Assembly (NCBI RefSeq): GCF_001425865.1
Contig: NZ_LMDS01000004.1
Location: forward strand, 1,117,586-1,181,585
Origin: Rhizobacter sp. Root404
GTDB taxonomy: Bacteria; Pseudomonadota; Gammaproteobacteria; Burkholderiales; Burkholderiaceae_C
Length of the DNA: 64,000 bases
Reading direction: 5' to 3'
Shown piece after piece: positions 35,143 through 45,138 of this stretch (the first letter of the stretch is position 1; each line of letters begins with the position of its first letter). The translations under genes were made by a program, and so were the position numbers. A model generated the notes under the pieces. That model did not search any database. It had not been told where the DNA came from and worked only from the letters and a program-made list of their open reading frames with translations.

Positions 35143-35251
35143 GTGTTTGTAGGCACATACGCAACATACCTCACGTTCGTCTAGAGGTTCGGCCACGGTC
35201 AGTTACGACTTGTTTCGCCGCCCTCCTTCCCAACGCGCTCGGGCCCCTTCG

Positions 35252-36191
35252 ATGACCGCTGACTCCCCCCTCCCCGAGACCCCCGCCGACGTCGAAACCG
35301 AGCAGGCTGCCCCCGCCTGCGTGATGAGCTTCAACGCCAGCGACCCGAGCGGTGCGGGCGGCATGGCCGGCGACGTCGCGACGATCGCGGCCATGGGCGC
35401 GCATGCCCTGCCGGTCGTCACCGGCATCGTGATGCGCGACACCCACGAGGTCTTCGACCACCACCCGATCGACGCCGACGTGGTCGCCGAGCAGGCCCGC
35501 AGCATCCTCGAGGACGTGACGATCGCCGCCTGGAAGGTCGGCTTCCTCGGCTCGACCGAGGGCGTCAGCACCGTCGCCGAGATCCTGTCCGACTACCCGG
35601 ACGTGCCGCTGGTCGCCTACATGCCCAACCTGTCGTGGATCGAGGAGGACGAGCAGCAGAGCTACCTCGACGCCTTCCGCGAGCTGGTGCTGCCGCAGAC
35701 CGAGGTGCTGGTCGGCAGCCACCAGACGCTGACCGACTTCCTGCTTCCGGAGTGGGACAACGAACGCCCGGCGTCGCCGCGCGAGCTGGCCGTCGCCGCC
35801 GCCGAACACGGCACCCGCTACGTGCTGGTCACCAGCGTGCCGCTGCCCGACCAGTACATGGACAACGTGCTCGCCTCCGCGCAGGGCGCGATCACCGGCG
35901 AGAAGTTCGAGCGCTTCGAGGTCGCGTTCGTCGGCGCCGGCGACACGCTCGCCGCGGCGCTCGCGGCGCTGCTGGCCTCGGGCGCGGAACTGACCGCCGC
36001 GGTCGGCGAGGCGCTCGCGTTCCTCGACCAGGCGCTGGACGCAGGCTTCCGCCCCGGCATGGGCAACGTGATCCCCGACCGCTTCTTCTGGGCGCTGCCG
36101 CCCGGCGAGGACGACGAGGAAGCGGACGACGCCGCGCCTGCCGCCGACGATGCCGCGCCCGACGACGACACCCCGCCGAAGACCTCTCGCC

Positions 36192-36202
<11 letters not shown>
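35252..36202 (+). CDS. thiD: Hydroxymethylpyrimidine/phosphomethylpyrimidine kinase ThiD
   Basis: A 316-residue ribokinase-fold enzyme phosphorylating hydroxymethylpyrimidine for thiamine synthesis. Motifs: [30 protein letters not shown] near the N-terminus and [19 protein letters not shown] with the catalytic Asp. It is longer than E. coli ThiD because of a 25-residue leader and an acidic C-terminal tail ([22 protein letters not shown]), and its second half diverges, so substrate specificity could have drifted. ATG at 35252 is chosen over a TTG at 35210. No TPP riboswitch is seen in the 190 bases upstream. It overlaps hemL by 11 bases. Confidence 0.85.
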
Positions 36203-37508
<1,306 letters not shown>

Positions 37509-37513
37509 CGCGG

Positions 37514-38203
37514 GTGGGTGGCACCACCGCCGCGTACGCCGCGGCCGTGTTCGACATGGACGGCCTGCTGCTCGACTCCGAGCGGCCGGTGCGCGACGCC
37601 TGGATGCAGGTGGCCGCCGACGCCGGCGTCGCGCTGACGCCGGCCGCCTACCTCGACCTGATCGGCCGAAACCACCGCGACAGCACGCTGCGGCTGCGCG
37701 CGATCTTTGGCGACGACGCGCTGCTGGCCGATGCGCGCCGGCGCGTCGAGCGGTTGCTGGCGGAGCGGTTCGGCGAGCGGCCGTTCGACGTCAAGCCCGG
37801 CGCGCGGCGATTGCTGCAGGCATTGCGCGACGCACGCATCCCGCGCGCCGTCGCGTCGTCCACGCACCGTGCGGAGATCGAGCGCCGGCTCGCGCGCGCC
37901 GATCTGCTCGACTTCTTCCAGGCCGTCTGCGGCGGCGACGAGGTCACCCACGGCAAGCCGGCGCCAGACATCTACCTGCTCGCCGTCACGCGGCTCGGCG
38001 TGGCCGCGCCGACGACGCTCGCGTTCGAGGACTCGGGCCACGGCGCGCTGGCCGCGATCGCCGCCGGGCTCGGCGTCGTCGTCGTGCCGGACCTCAAGCC
38101 GCCCGAGCCGGCGTGGCAGTCGCGCAGCGTCGCGGTGCTCGATTCGCTGGAGGCCGCCGCCGCGTACAGCGCGGCGTGGTTCGGGATCGAGGTCGCCGGC
38201 TAG
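37514..38203 (+). CDS. HAD-superfamily phosphatase (beta-phosphoglucomutase-like)
   Basis: A 229-residue HAD hydrolase with motif I VFDMDGLLLDSE, a helical cap, motif II VASSTHRAE, the lysine motif GKPAPDIYLL and motif III FEDSGHGALAAIAAG. Substrate unknown; it resembles sugar-phosphate phosphatases and mutases. GTG at 37514, five bases after hemL, is the first in-frame start after that stop; no good ribosome-binding site is present. Its TAG stop overlaps the stop codon of the convergent gene at 38200. Confidence 0.85.
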   Translation: MGGTTAAYAAAVFDMDGLLLDSERPVRDAWMQVAADAGVALTPAAYLDLIGRNHRDSTLRLRAIFGDDALLADARRRVERLLAERFGERPFDVKPGARRLLQALRDARIPRAVASSTHRAEIERRLARADLLDFFQAVCGGDEVTHGKPAPDIYLLAVTRLGVAAPTTLAFEDSGHGALAAIAAGLGVVVVPDLKPPEPAWQSRSVAVLDSLEAAAAYSAAWFGIEVAG

Positions 38204-38667
38204 GCCGGCGACGAGCGCAAGCCGTAGACCTTGCCGCCGGCGAACAGGTACTCGGCGCGCACGACCGCGTCGCCCTTCTCGCCGACCATCGTGAAGCCGA
38301 GCACAGAGACCGACTCGCCGACCTTGATCTCGGGCACCTTCCAGGACTCCATGCGGGTCAGCGGCGCGAGTTCGATCTCCCAGCGCTTGTCGCGCCGGGT
38401 CGGCAGCACCGCGCGCTTGAGCAGGCCGGGTCCGTCGACCGCGGCCGATTGCGGTGGCACCGCGCGTTGCGCCAGATCTGCAGGCAATTTCAGATCGGCG
38501 GGCAGCTCGATCTCGAGCTCGGCATGCGGATTGCGCCAGGCGACCTTCATGACCTTGCCTTCGAGCCAGATCGGGCGGTCCTGGTCGAAGCTGCTCCAGC
38601 CGTGATGCGCGAAGGCGCGTGGGGCCAGCGCGAGCGCGCCGAGGCCGAGAACGATGCGTCGTTGCAT
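38200..38667 (-). CDS. Exported protein, DUF6152 family
   Basis: A 155-residue periplasmic protein with a signal peptide (MQRRIVLGLGALALAPRAFA) followed by the family signature HHGWSSFDQDRPIWLEGKV and WRNPHAELEIELP. Proteins of this kind are found with small membrane proteins such as the next gene upstream. No enzymatic motif is visible; a metal-linked role is only suggested by the HHGW start of the mature protein. Confidence 0.75.
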   Translation of the reverse strand: MQRRIVLGLGALALAPRAFAHHGWSSFDQDRPIWLEGKVMKVAWRNPHAELEIELPADLKLPADLAQRAVPPQSAAVDGPGLLKRAVLPTRRDKRWEIELAPLTRMESWKVPEIKVGESVSVLGFTMVGEKGDAVVRAEYLFAGGKVYGLRSSPA

Positions 38668-38681
38668 GGTGAGGTGCTCCT

Positions 38682-39101
38682 TCAGCGGTAGGCGATCCAG
38701 CGCCCGCAGATGATGACCGCGAGCCAAAGCCCCAGCGAGAGTGCGGTCTGCGCGCGGGCGATGCCATCGAGCCGCGTCAGGCCGTCGCGCGCATGGAACA
38801 GGCCCGCGTTCGCCCCGGCCAGCGTCAGCACGCCCATCTTGATCACGAACGCGCGGTTGGCGATCAGCTCGGCCGCCTGGCTCGAGAACATCAGCGCGCC
38901 GCTGAACACCGCCAATCCGAAGCCGCACATCGACACCGTCAACGCCAGCCGCGCGAGCGCCGGAACCGGCAGCGCCCGCGCCGATCCCCAGACCCGCAAC
39001 TCCAGAAGCACCAGACTTCCGACCAGCAGCGCGATGCCGGTGATGTGCACGACCTCCAGCGCCGGGTAGACGATCGGGTTGCTGGCGATCCAGGACGACA
39101 T
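38682..39101 (-). CDS. Four-helix membrane protein, DUF6644-like
   Basis: A 139-residue integral membrane protein with about four helices (PALEVVHITGIALLVGSLVLL, LALTVSMCGFGLAVFSGALMF, FVIKMGVLTLAGANAGLF, ALSLGLWLAVIICGRW). The HITGIALLVG histidine is conserved in related proteins. It precedes the DUF6152 gene by 14 bases and is probably cotranscribed. Function unknown. ATG at 39101 is used; a GTG at 39107 is an alternative. It is divergent from mpl. Confidence 0.7.
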   Translation of the reverse strand: MSSWIASNPIVYPALEVVHITGIALLVGSLVLLELRVWGSARALPVPALARLALTVSMCGFGLAVFSGALMFSSQAAELIANRAFVIKMGVLTLAGANAGLFHARDGLTRLDGIARAQTALSLGLWLAVIICGRWIAYR

Positions 39102-39156
39102 GGGCACCGATTCTGCATGCGTCGGACGCGTCTCGACCCTTCCCTAGAATCCCCCA

Positions 39157-40521
39157 ATGCACATTCACATCCTCGGCATCTGCGGCACCTTCATGGGTGG
39201 CCTGGCCGCGCTGGCCCGCGAAGGCGGCCACACCGTCACCGGCTGCGATGCCGGCGTCTACCCGCCGATGAGCGATCAGCTGCGCGCCCTCGGCATCGAG
39301 CTGGTCGAGGGCTACGGCGCCGAACAGCTGTCGTTCCAGCCCGACCTGTTCGTGATCGGCAACGTGATCACGCGCGGCAACCCGCTGATGGAGGCGATCC
39401 TCGACGCCGGCCTGCCGTACACCAGCGGCCCGCAGTGGCTCGCCGAGCACGTGCTGCAGGGCCGCCATGTGCTGGCCGTCGCCGGCACGCACGGCAAGAC
39501 CACGACCACCTCGATGCTGGCGTGGGCGCTGGAGAAGGCCGGGCTGCAACCTGGCTTCCTGGTGGGCGGCGTGCCGCTGAACTTCGGCGTGTCCGCTCGC
39601 CTCGGCCAGGTCGGACCCGGCGCGCCGTTCGTGATCGAAGCCGACGAGTACGACACCGCGTTCTTCGACAAGCGCAGCAAGTTCGTCCACTACCGGCCGC
39701 GCACCGCGATCCTGAACAACCTGGAGTTCGACCACGCCGACATCTTCGACGACCTGGCGGCGATCGAGCGCCAGTTCCACCATCTCGTGCGCACGGTGCC
39801 CGCGAAAGGCCGGCTGGTCGTCAACTCCCGCGAGGAGAGCCTGCAGCGCGTGTTGGCGATGGGCTGCTGGAGCGAGGTGACCCGCTTCGGCGCGCGCAAG
39901 GAGGCGCCCGGCGCGCTGCGCGCCCGCGGCGAGCCGCACGCGTTCGACGTGCTGCGCGGGAGCCTGAAGATCGCGCGGGTCGAGTGGTCGCTGCTCGGCG
40001 AGCACAACCAGCTCAACGCGCTGGCCGCGATCGGTGCCGCCGAGCATATCGGTGTCGCGCCCGAGGTGGCCGCCAAGGCGCTCGCGAGCTTCGAGAACGT
40101 GCGGCGCCGGCTGGAGCTGCGCGGCGAGGCGGGCGGCGTCAAGGTCTACGACGACTTCGCGCACCACCCGACCGCCATCCGCACCACCGTGAACGGGCTG
40201 CGCCGCAAGGTCGGCGCGCAACGCATCCTCGCGGTGTTCGAGCCGCGCTCGAACACGATGAAGCTCGGCGCGATGAAGGCGCAGCTGCCGTGGTCGCTCG
40301 AAGAAGCCGACCTCGCCTTCTGCCACAGCGGTGGCCTGGGCTGGGACGCGGCCCAGGCACTCGCGCCGATGGGGAAGCAGGCGGTCGTCTGCGACACGAT
40401 CGACGAGCTGGTCAAGCGCGTCGTCGCGGCCGCGCGGCCCGGCGATCACGTGCTGTGCATGAGCAACGGCGGGTTCGGCGGCATTCACCAGACGTTGCTG
40501 GACGCGCTGGGCGCGCGTTGA
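39157..40521 (+). CDS. mpl: UDP-N-acetylmuramate:L-alanyl-gamma-D-glutamyl-meso-diaminopimelate ligase
   Basis: A 454-residue Mur-ligase that reattaches recycled murein tripeptide to UDP-MurNAc. Signature: MHIHILGICGTFMGGLAALARE, the ATP loop [14 protein letters not shown], the EADEYDTAFFDKRSKF motif specific for Mpl, and VKVYDDFAHHPTAI. A TAGAAT hexamer at 39145-39150 is six bases before the ATG and there is no Shine-Dalgarno, so transcript and ORF may start together. Confidence 0.96.
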   Translation: MHIHILGICGTFMGGLAALAREGGHTVTGCDAGVYPPMSDQLRALGIELVEGYGAEQLSFQPDLFVIGNVITRGNPLMEAILDAGLPYTSGPQWLAEHVLQGRHVLAVAGTHGKTTTTSMLAWALEKAGLQPGFLVGGVPLNFGVSARLGQVGPGAPFVIEADEYDTAFFDKRSKFVHYRPRTAILNNLEFDHADIFDDLAAIERQFHHLVRTVPAKGRLVVNSREESLQRVLAMGCWSEVTRFGARKEAPGALRARGEPHAFDVLRGSLKIARVEWSLLGEHNQLNALAAIGAAEHIGVAPEVAAKALASFENVRRRLELRGEAGGVKVYDDFAHHPTAIRTTVNGLRRKVGAQRILAVFEPRSNTMKLGAMKAQLPWSLEEADLAFCHSGGLGWDAAQALAPMGKQAVVCDTIDELVKRVVAAARPGDHVLCMSNGGFGGIHQTLLDALGAR

Positions 40522-40525
40522 GGCC

Positions 40526-41116
40526 GTGAGCGCAGCCGTCACGCGACTGCTGTATCTGCACGGCTTTCGCTCGTCGCCGCAGTCCGCGAAGGCGCGGCTG
40601 ACGGCGGCCTGGGTGGCGCAGCATTTTCCGCTGGTCGAGTGGTGGTGCCCGCAGCTGCCACCCTCACCGCGTGACGCGATGGCGCTGGTGCTCGACCGGG
40701 TGAGCGCGTGGCCGGCGGCCACCTCGGGCGTGATCGGCAGCTCGCTGGGCGGCTTCTACGCGACCGCGGTCGCCGAGCGGCTCGGCTGGCGCGCCGCGCT
40801 GCTGAACCCGGCCGTCGATCCGGCCCGCGATCTCGCGAAGTACATCGGCGAAACCACCGCTTGGCACAGCCAGGAGCGCTTCTTCTTCCGACCGGAGTTC
40901 ATCGCCGAACTGCGCGCGATCGCACCGGAGACGCTGACGCGGATGGCGCGCTACCACGCGGTCATTGCTCAGGGCGACGAGGTGCTCAGCTGGGTCGAGA
41001 TGACCGGGCGCTACGTGGGTTGCGACCTCGCGCTGATCGAGGGCGGCGACCACGCCATCAGCGACTACGCGCGCTACCTGCCCGGCGTGATGGCGTTCTT
41101 CGGCCTCACCAGGTGA
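40526..41116 (+). CDS. YqiA/YcfP family alpha/beta hydrolase
   Basis: A 196-residue esterase-like protein with LLYLHGFRSSPQSAKA, the nucleophile motif VIGSSLGGFYATAVA, PAVDPARDL and a C-terminal GGDHAISDYARYLP that provides the histidine. YqiA in E. coli has short-chain esterase activity. GTG at 40526, four bases after mpl, so it is likely in the same transcript. It overlaps the convergent small membrane gene by 11 bases. Confidence 0.9.
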   Translation: MSAAVTRLLYLHGFRSSPQSAKARLTAAWVAQHFPLVEWWCPQLPPSPRDAMALVLDRVSAWPAATSGVIGSSLGGFYATAVAERLGWRAALLNPAVDPARDLAKYIGETTAWHSQERFFFRPEFIAELRAIAPETLTRMARYHAVIAQGDEVLSWVEMTGRYVGCDLALIEGGDHAISDYARYLPGVMAFFGLTR

Positions 41117-41312
41117 CCAGGGTCCAGATCACGCGGCCCCAGACCTCGACGTTGAACCACAGCAGCAGCGCCATGTAGACGCCGCGCCGCAGCGTGCGGG
41201 CGCGATCGAGCCAGACATTGATGTCGAACGCGATGAACAGCACGAAGCTGATCAGTGCACCGCTCGCCAGCAACGCCGCGATCACGCCGATGATCCACCG
41301 GAAGATCGTCAT
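41106..41312 (-). CDS. Small two-helix membrane protein (tandem paralogue A)
   Basis: A 68-residue protein starting [19 protein letters not shown] with two hydrophobic segments (residues 4-28 and about 45-66) separated by a basic loop DRARTLRR. It is similar in its start and layout to the 61-residue protein encoded next upstream. GAGG-rich sequence precedes the ATG. Function unknown; no family recognised with certainty. Confidence 0.65.
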   Translation of the reverse strand: MTIFRWIIGVIAALLASGALISFVLFIAFDINVWLDRARTLRRGVYMALLLWFNVEVWGRVIWTLVTW

Positions 41313-41333
41313 CCCCTCGCCTCTCCGTCGCCG

Positions 41334-41519
41334 TCACACCATCATCGCCAGGCGCTCGAGGATGAGCACCGCAAAGAAACCGAGCGCCGCGATCACCGTC
41401 CACTTGACGATGCGCAGCGCGAACACCTTGTAGCGCACTTGCCCGGTGCCCACGAACATGGCCAGGCTCACCAGCCCCGCGGCCAGCAGCAGCAATACGA
41501 TCCAGCGAAAAATCAGCAT
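41334..41519 (-). CDS. Small two-helix membrane protein (tandem paralogue B)
   Basis: A 61-residue protein starting MLIFRWIVLLLLAAGLVSLAMFVGTG with a second helix at the C-terminus (WTVIAALGFFAVLILERLAMM) and a basic loop between them (RYKVFALRIVK). The xxIFRWI start repeats that of the gene 21 bases downstream, which suggests duplication and divergence. It is 19 bases after the lpxC stop and may be cotranscribed with the dcw cluster. Confidence 0.65.
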   Translation of the reverse strand: MLIFRWIVLLLLAAGLVSLAMFVGTGQVRYKVFALRIVKWTVIAALGFFAVLILERLAMMV

Positions 41520-41538
41520 CGGAAGGCGGCGGGTCGTC

Positions 41539-42474
41539 TCACCAGGCGGGGGCGAGCTCGGCCAGACCGGCCGGCGCCTTGCTCGCGTCGTCGAAGCTGA
41601 CGATCTCGTGGCTGGCCGGATCGGCCAGCACCGCGCGCAGCAGCTTGTTGTTCAGGTCGTGACCGGCGCGGAACGCGGAATAGGCCGCGATCAGCGGATG
41701 GCCGACCACCAGCATGTCGCCGATCGCATCGAGCATCTTGTGCTTGACGACCTCGTCGTCGTAGCGCAAGCCGTCGCCGTTCAGCACCTTGTAGTCGTCG
41801 ATCACCAGCGCGTTGTCCATGCTGCCGCCCAGCGCCAGGCCGCGGGCGCGCATCATCTCCACGTCCTTCGTGAAGCCGAGCGTGCGGGCACGCGCGATCT
41901 CCTGCTTGTAGCGGCCCGAGCCCATGTCGAAGCTGACGCGCTGGCCCTGCTGGTCGACGGCCGGGTGGTCGAAGTCGATCTCGAACGTGAGCTTGTAGCC
42001 CTCGAACGGATCGAGCCGCGCCCATTTCAGCTGCGGGCCGGCGCCCTCGCGCACTTCGACCGGCTTCAGGATGCGCAGGAAACGCTTCGGCGCGTCCTGC
42101 AGTTCGATGCCGGCGCTCTGCAGCAGGAACACGAAGCTCGCCGCCGAGCCGTCGAGAATCGGCACCTCTTCGCCGTTGATGTCGACGATCAGGTTGTCGA
42201 TGCCCAGCCCCGAACAGGCCGACAGCAGGTGCTCGATCGTCTTGACCTTCGGCGCCCCGGGATCTCCGCCGGCCGACAGCGTGGTCGCCATGCGGGTGTC
42301 GGTGATCCACAGCGCGTTGACTCGGATATCCACCGGCTGCGCCAGATCGACCCGGCGGAACACGATCCCGGTGTCCGCCGCCGCGGGGCGCAGCGTGAGT
42401 TCCACGCGTTGCCCGCCGTGCAGCCCCACGCCGACCGCGCGGGTCAGGGACTTGAGGGTGCGTTGGGCCAGCAT
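41539..42474 (-). CDS. lpxC: UDP-3-O-acyl-N-acetylglucosamine deacetylase
   Basis: A 311-residue zinc deacetylase, the committed step of lipid A synthesis. Zinc and catalytic motifs: [11 protein letters not shown] (first His), [10 protein letters not shown] with the His/Asp zinc ligands, and HDLNNKLL near the C-terminus; also [12 protein letters not shown] with the catalytic Glu region before it ([11 protein letters not shown]). ATG at 42474 gives the family start [17 protein letters not shown] hexamer on its strand (42487-42482) is seven bases from the ATG, so lpxC may have its own leaderless transcript besides reading through from ftsZ. Confidence 0.96.
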   Translation of the reverse strand: MLAQRTLKSLTRAVGVGLHGGQRVELTLRPAAADTGIVFRRVDLAQPVDIRVNALWITDTRMATTLSAGGDPGAPKVKTIEHLLSACSGLGIDNLIVDINGEEVPILDGSAASFVFLLQSAGIELQDAPKRFLRILKPVEVREGAGPQLKWARLDPFEGYKLTFEIDFDHPAVDQQGQRVSFDMGSGRYKQEIARARTLGFTKDVEMMRARGLALGGSMDNALVIDDYKVLNGDGLRYDDEVVKHKMLDAIGDMLVVGHPLIAAYSAFRAGHDLNNKLLRAVLADPASHEIVSFDDASKAPAGLAELAPAW

Positions 42475-42517
42475 CCGCACGATTTTAGTCGGCACGGCGG
42501 ATGCTGGCCGCGGCACT

Positions 42518-43723
42518 TCAATCGGCTTGCTTGCGCAGGAACGCCGGGATCTCGATCTCGTCCATGCCGTTGCTCGCCAGCGCATCGACCTTAGCGGCCG
42601 CGGTGCGGCCGTTGCGCCAGACGCTCGGCGTCGTGAGGGCGCTGTAGTCGTGGTGCGGCGAGGCCGTCTGCTGGGTCGCGACGGCGCTTTGCAGGATCGG
42701 CAGGTCGTGCGTGCCGGTGCGCTGCGCCGGCATGCTGTGGACCACGCTGATCGGCGTCTGCTGGCGGCGTGCCGGCGACAGGCCGGTGGCGATCACGGTG
42801 ACGCGCAGCTGATCGCCCAGGCTCTCGTCGTAGGCGGTGCCGTAGATCACGTGCGCGTCGTCGGCTGCGTAGCGGCGGATCGTGTTCATCGCGTTGCGGC
42901 TCTCGGCCAGCTTGAAGGTGTTGCGGTTCGCCGCGATCAACACCAGTACGCCGCGCGCACCCGACAGGTCGATGCCCTCGAGCAACGGGCAGGCAACGGC
43001 CGCCTCGGCCGCCTTGATCGCGCGGTCCGGACCCGAGGCCTGGGCCGTGCCCATCATCGCCTTGCCCGGCTCGCTCATCACGGTCTTCACGTCCTCGAAG
43101 TCGACGTTGACCAGACCCGGCATGTGGATGATGTCGCTGATGCCGCCGACCGCGTTCTTCAGCACGTCGTTGGCGTGCGCGAAGGCCTGGTCCTGGGTGA
43201 TGTCGTCGCCCAGCACGTCGAGCAGCTTGTCGTTCAGGATCACGATCAGCGAATCGACGTTGGCTTCGAGCTCGGCCAGGCCCGAATCGGCCGCCTTCAT
43301 CCGGCGGTTGCCCTCGAACTCGAACGGCTTGGTCACGACGCCGACGGTCAGGATGCCCATTTCCTTGGCGACCCGCGCGATCACCGGCGCGGCGCCGGTG
43401 CCGGTGCCGCCGCCCATGCCGGCGGTGATGAACAGCATGTGCGAGCCTTCGATTGCCTGGCGGATGCGGTCGACCGCTTCTTCCGCGGCGGCCTTGCCGC
43501 ACTCGGGCTTCGCGCCCGCGCCGAGGCCGGTGGTGCCGAGCTGGATCAGGTCGTGCGCGGCCGAGCGGTTGAGCGCTTGGGCGTCGGTGTTCGCGCAGAC
43601 GAACTGCACACCCTGAACGCCCTGCGCGATCATGTGGTCGACCGCGTTGCCGCCGCCGCCGCCGACGCCGATCACCTTGATCTGCGTGCCCATGCTGAAC
43701 TCTTCAATCATTTCGATGGCCAT
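42518..43723 (-). CDS. ftsZ: Cell division GTPase FtsZ
   Basis: A 401-residue tubulin homologue forming the Z-ring. The GTP signature loop is in [15 protein letters not shown], with the N-terminal [17 protein letters not shown] and the T7 loop region ([11 protein letters not shown]). After a variable linker the C-terminal peptide [12 protein letters not shown] binds FtsA and other partners. ATG at 43723 has GGAG six bases upstream; a TTG at 43735 is rejected. It is separated from ftsA by 170 bases. Confidence 0.98.
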   Translation of the reverse strand: MAIEMIEEFSMGTQIKVIGVGGGGGNAVDHMIAQGVQGVQFVCANTDAQALNRSAAHDLIQLGTTGLGAGAKPECGKAAAEEAVDRIRQAIEGSHMLFITAGMGGGTGTGAAPVIARVAKEMGILTVGVVTKPFEFEGNRRMKAADSGLAELEANVDSLIVILNDKLLDVLGDDITQDQAFAHANDVLKNAVGGISDIIHMPGLVNVDFEDVKTVMSEPGKAMMGTAQASGPDRAIKAAEAAVACPLLEGIDLSGARGVLVLIAANRNTFKLAESRNAMNTIRRYAADDAHVIYGTAYDESLGDQLRVTVIATGLSPARRQQTPISVVHSMPAQRTGTHDLPILQSAVATQQTASPHHDYSALTTPSVWRNGRTAAAKVDALASNGMDEIEIPAFLRKQAD

Positions 43724-43783
43724 TTGATTCTCCAATCCTTAAGTGCAGTTGCCGTGTATTCAGAAATCAGTCTTGCGTCTTCG

Positions 43784-43876
43784 TCACTCTCGTTCTTCTT
43801 GTCGTCGAGGCCCGGCGCGCGGTGGCGCCAGGCCGTGGGCGGATTGAACGTGCAGCAACGAGTGGAGGTGCTTCAT
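43784..43876 (-). CDS. Possible 30-codon ORF between ftsA and ftsZ
   Basis: A short frame starting ATG at 43876 and ending TGA at 43784: MKHLHSLLHVQSAH followed by an Arg/Pro-rich tail. AGAGG stands nine bases before the ATG. It would lie inside the ftsA-ftsZ spacer, where ftsZ promoters often are. It could be a leader peptide or chance; no homologue is known to me. Confidence 0.25.
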   Translation of the reverse strand: MKHLHSLLHVQSAHGLAPPRAGPRRQEERE

Positions 43877-43893
43877 CGTCGTTCGCCTCTTGG

Positions 43894-45123
43894 TTAGAAA
43901 TTTCCCAGGAACCAGTCCTTCAGCCGGCCGAACAGGGTCTTCACCGACCCGGCCTGCTGCGCCGCGCGCTGACCGCGCGAGCGGCCGATCCGCGCTTCTT
44001 CCAGCAAGCCCATCACCGTCGCCGAGCGCGGGTTGCTGACCATGTCGTACAGCGCGCCGTGGTAGGTCGGCACGCCCTTGCGCACGGGTTTGAGGAAGAT
44101 GTCCTCGCCGAGCTCGACCATGCCCGGCATCACCGCCGCGCCGCCGGTGATCACGATGCCGCTGGACAGCAGCTCCTCGTAGCCGCTCTCGCGGATCACC
44201 TGGTGCACCAGCGAATAGATCTCCTCGATGCGCGGCTCGATCACGCCGGCCAGCGCCTGGCGGCTCAGCATGCGCGGCGCGCGGTCGCCGAGGCCCGGCA
44301 CCTCGAGCTGCTCGCTCGGGTCGGCGAGCAGCTGCTTGGCGACGCCGTACTCGACCTTGATCTCCTCGGCGTCCTTGGTCGGCGTGCGCAGCGCCATCGC
44401 GATGTCACTGGTGATCAGGTCACCGGCGATCGGGATCACCGCGGTGTGGCGGATCGCGCCGTCGGTGAAGATCGCCACATCGGTGGTGCCGGCACCGATG
44501 TCGACGAGGGCCACGCCCAGGTCCTTCTCGTCGTCGGTCAGCACCGCGTGGCTGGACGCGCTCGGGTTCAGCACCAGCTGGTCGACCTCGAGCCCGCAGC
44601 GCCGCACGCACTTGACGATGTTCTCGGCCGCGCTTTGCGCGCCGGTGACGATGTGCACCTTGACCTCGAGCCGGCCGCCGCTCATGCCGATCGGCTCCTT
44701 GACCTCGTGGCCGTCGATCACGAACTCCTGCGGCTCGACCAGCAGCAGCCGTTGGTCGTTCGGGATGTTGATCGCCTTGGCGGTCTCGACGACGCGGGCC
44801 ACGTCGACCGGCGTCACTTCCTTGTCGCGCACGATAACCATGCCGGTCGAGTTCTGGCCGCGGATGTGGCTGCCGGTGATGCCGGTGTAGACCCGGGTGA
44901 TCTTGCAGTCGGCCATCATCTCGGCCTCTTTCAGCGCCTGCTGGATCGACTGCACGGTCGCGTCGATGTTGACGACGACGCCGCGCTTCAACCCGTGCGT
45001 CGGCGCGCTGCCCAGGCCGGCGATGCGCAGCTCGCCGCCCGGCATCACCTCGGCGACGACCACCATGATCTTCGCGGTGCCGATGTCGAGGCCGACCACC
45101 AGATCCTTGTATTCCTTGGCCAT
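43894..45123 (-). CDS. ftsA: Cell division protein FtsA
   Basis: A 409-residue actin-like ATPase that tethers FtsZ to the membrane. Seen: VVGLDIGTAKIMVVV (phosphate 1), LVDIGAGTTDVAIF (phosphate 2), SGIVITGGAAVMPGM (adenosine), and the C-terminal amphipathic helix (FGRLKDWFLGNF) for membrane binding. ATG at 45123 with a purine-rich GGGGAAG upstream; 15 bases after ftsQ. Confidence 0.98.
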   Translation of the reverse strand: MAKEYKDLVVGLDIGTAKIMVVVAEVMPGGELRIAGLGSAPTHGLKRGVVVNIDATVQSIQQALKEAEMMADCKITRVYTGITGSHIRGQNSTGMVIVRDKEVTPVDVARVVETAKAINIPNDQRLLLVEPQEFVIDGHEVKEPIGMSGGRLEVKVHIVTGAQSAAENIVKCVRRCGLEVDQLVLNPSASSHAVLTDDEKDLGVALVDIGAGTTDVAIFTDGAIRHTAVIPIAGDLITSDIAMALRTPTKDAEEIKVEYGVAKQLLADPSEQLEVPGLGDRAPRMLSRQALAGVIEPRIEEIYSLVHQVIRESGYEELLSSGIVITGGAAVMPGMVELGEDIFLKPVRKGVPTYHGALYDMVSNPRSATVMGLLEEARIGRSRGQRAAQQAGSVKTLFGRLKDWFLGNF

Positions 45124-45138
45124 GTATTTCTTCCCCGT

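Noticed and set aside
35062..35196. N-terminal extension of rubredoxin with extra Cys residues
   Set aside because: It overlaps the divergent promoters, lacks a ribosome-binding site, and rubredoxins start at the GTG chosen.
35062..35251. TPP riboswitch upstream of thiD
   Set aside because: The conserved thi-box bases are not present and the region is explained by divergent promoters.
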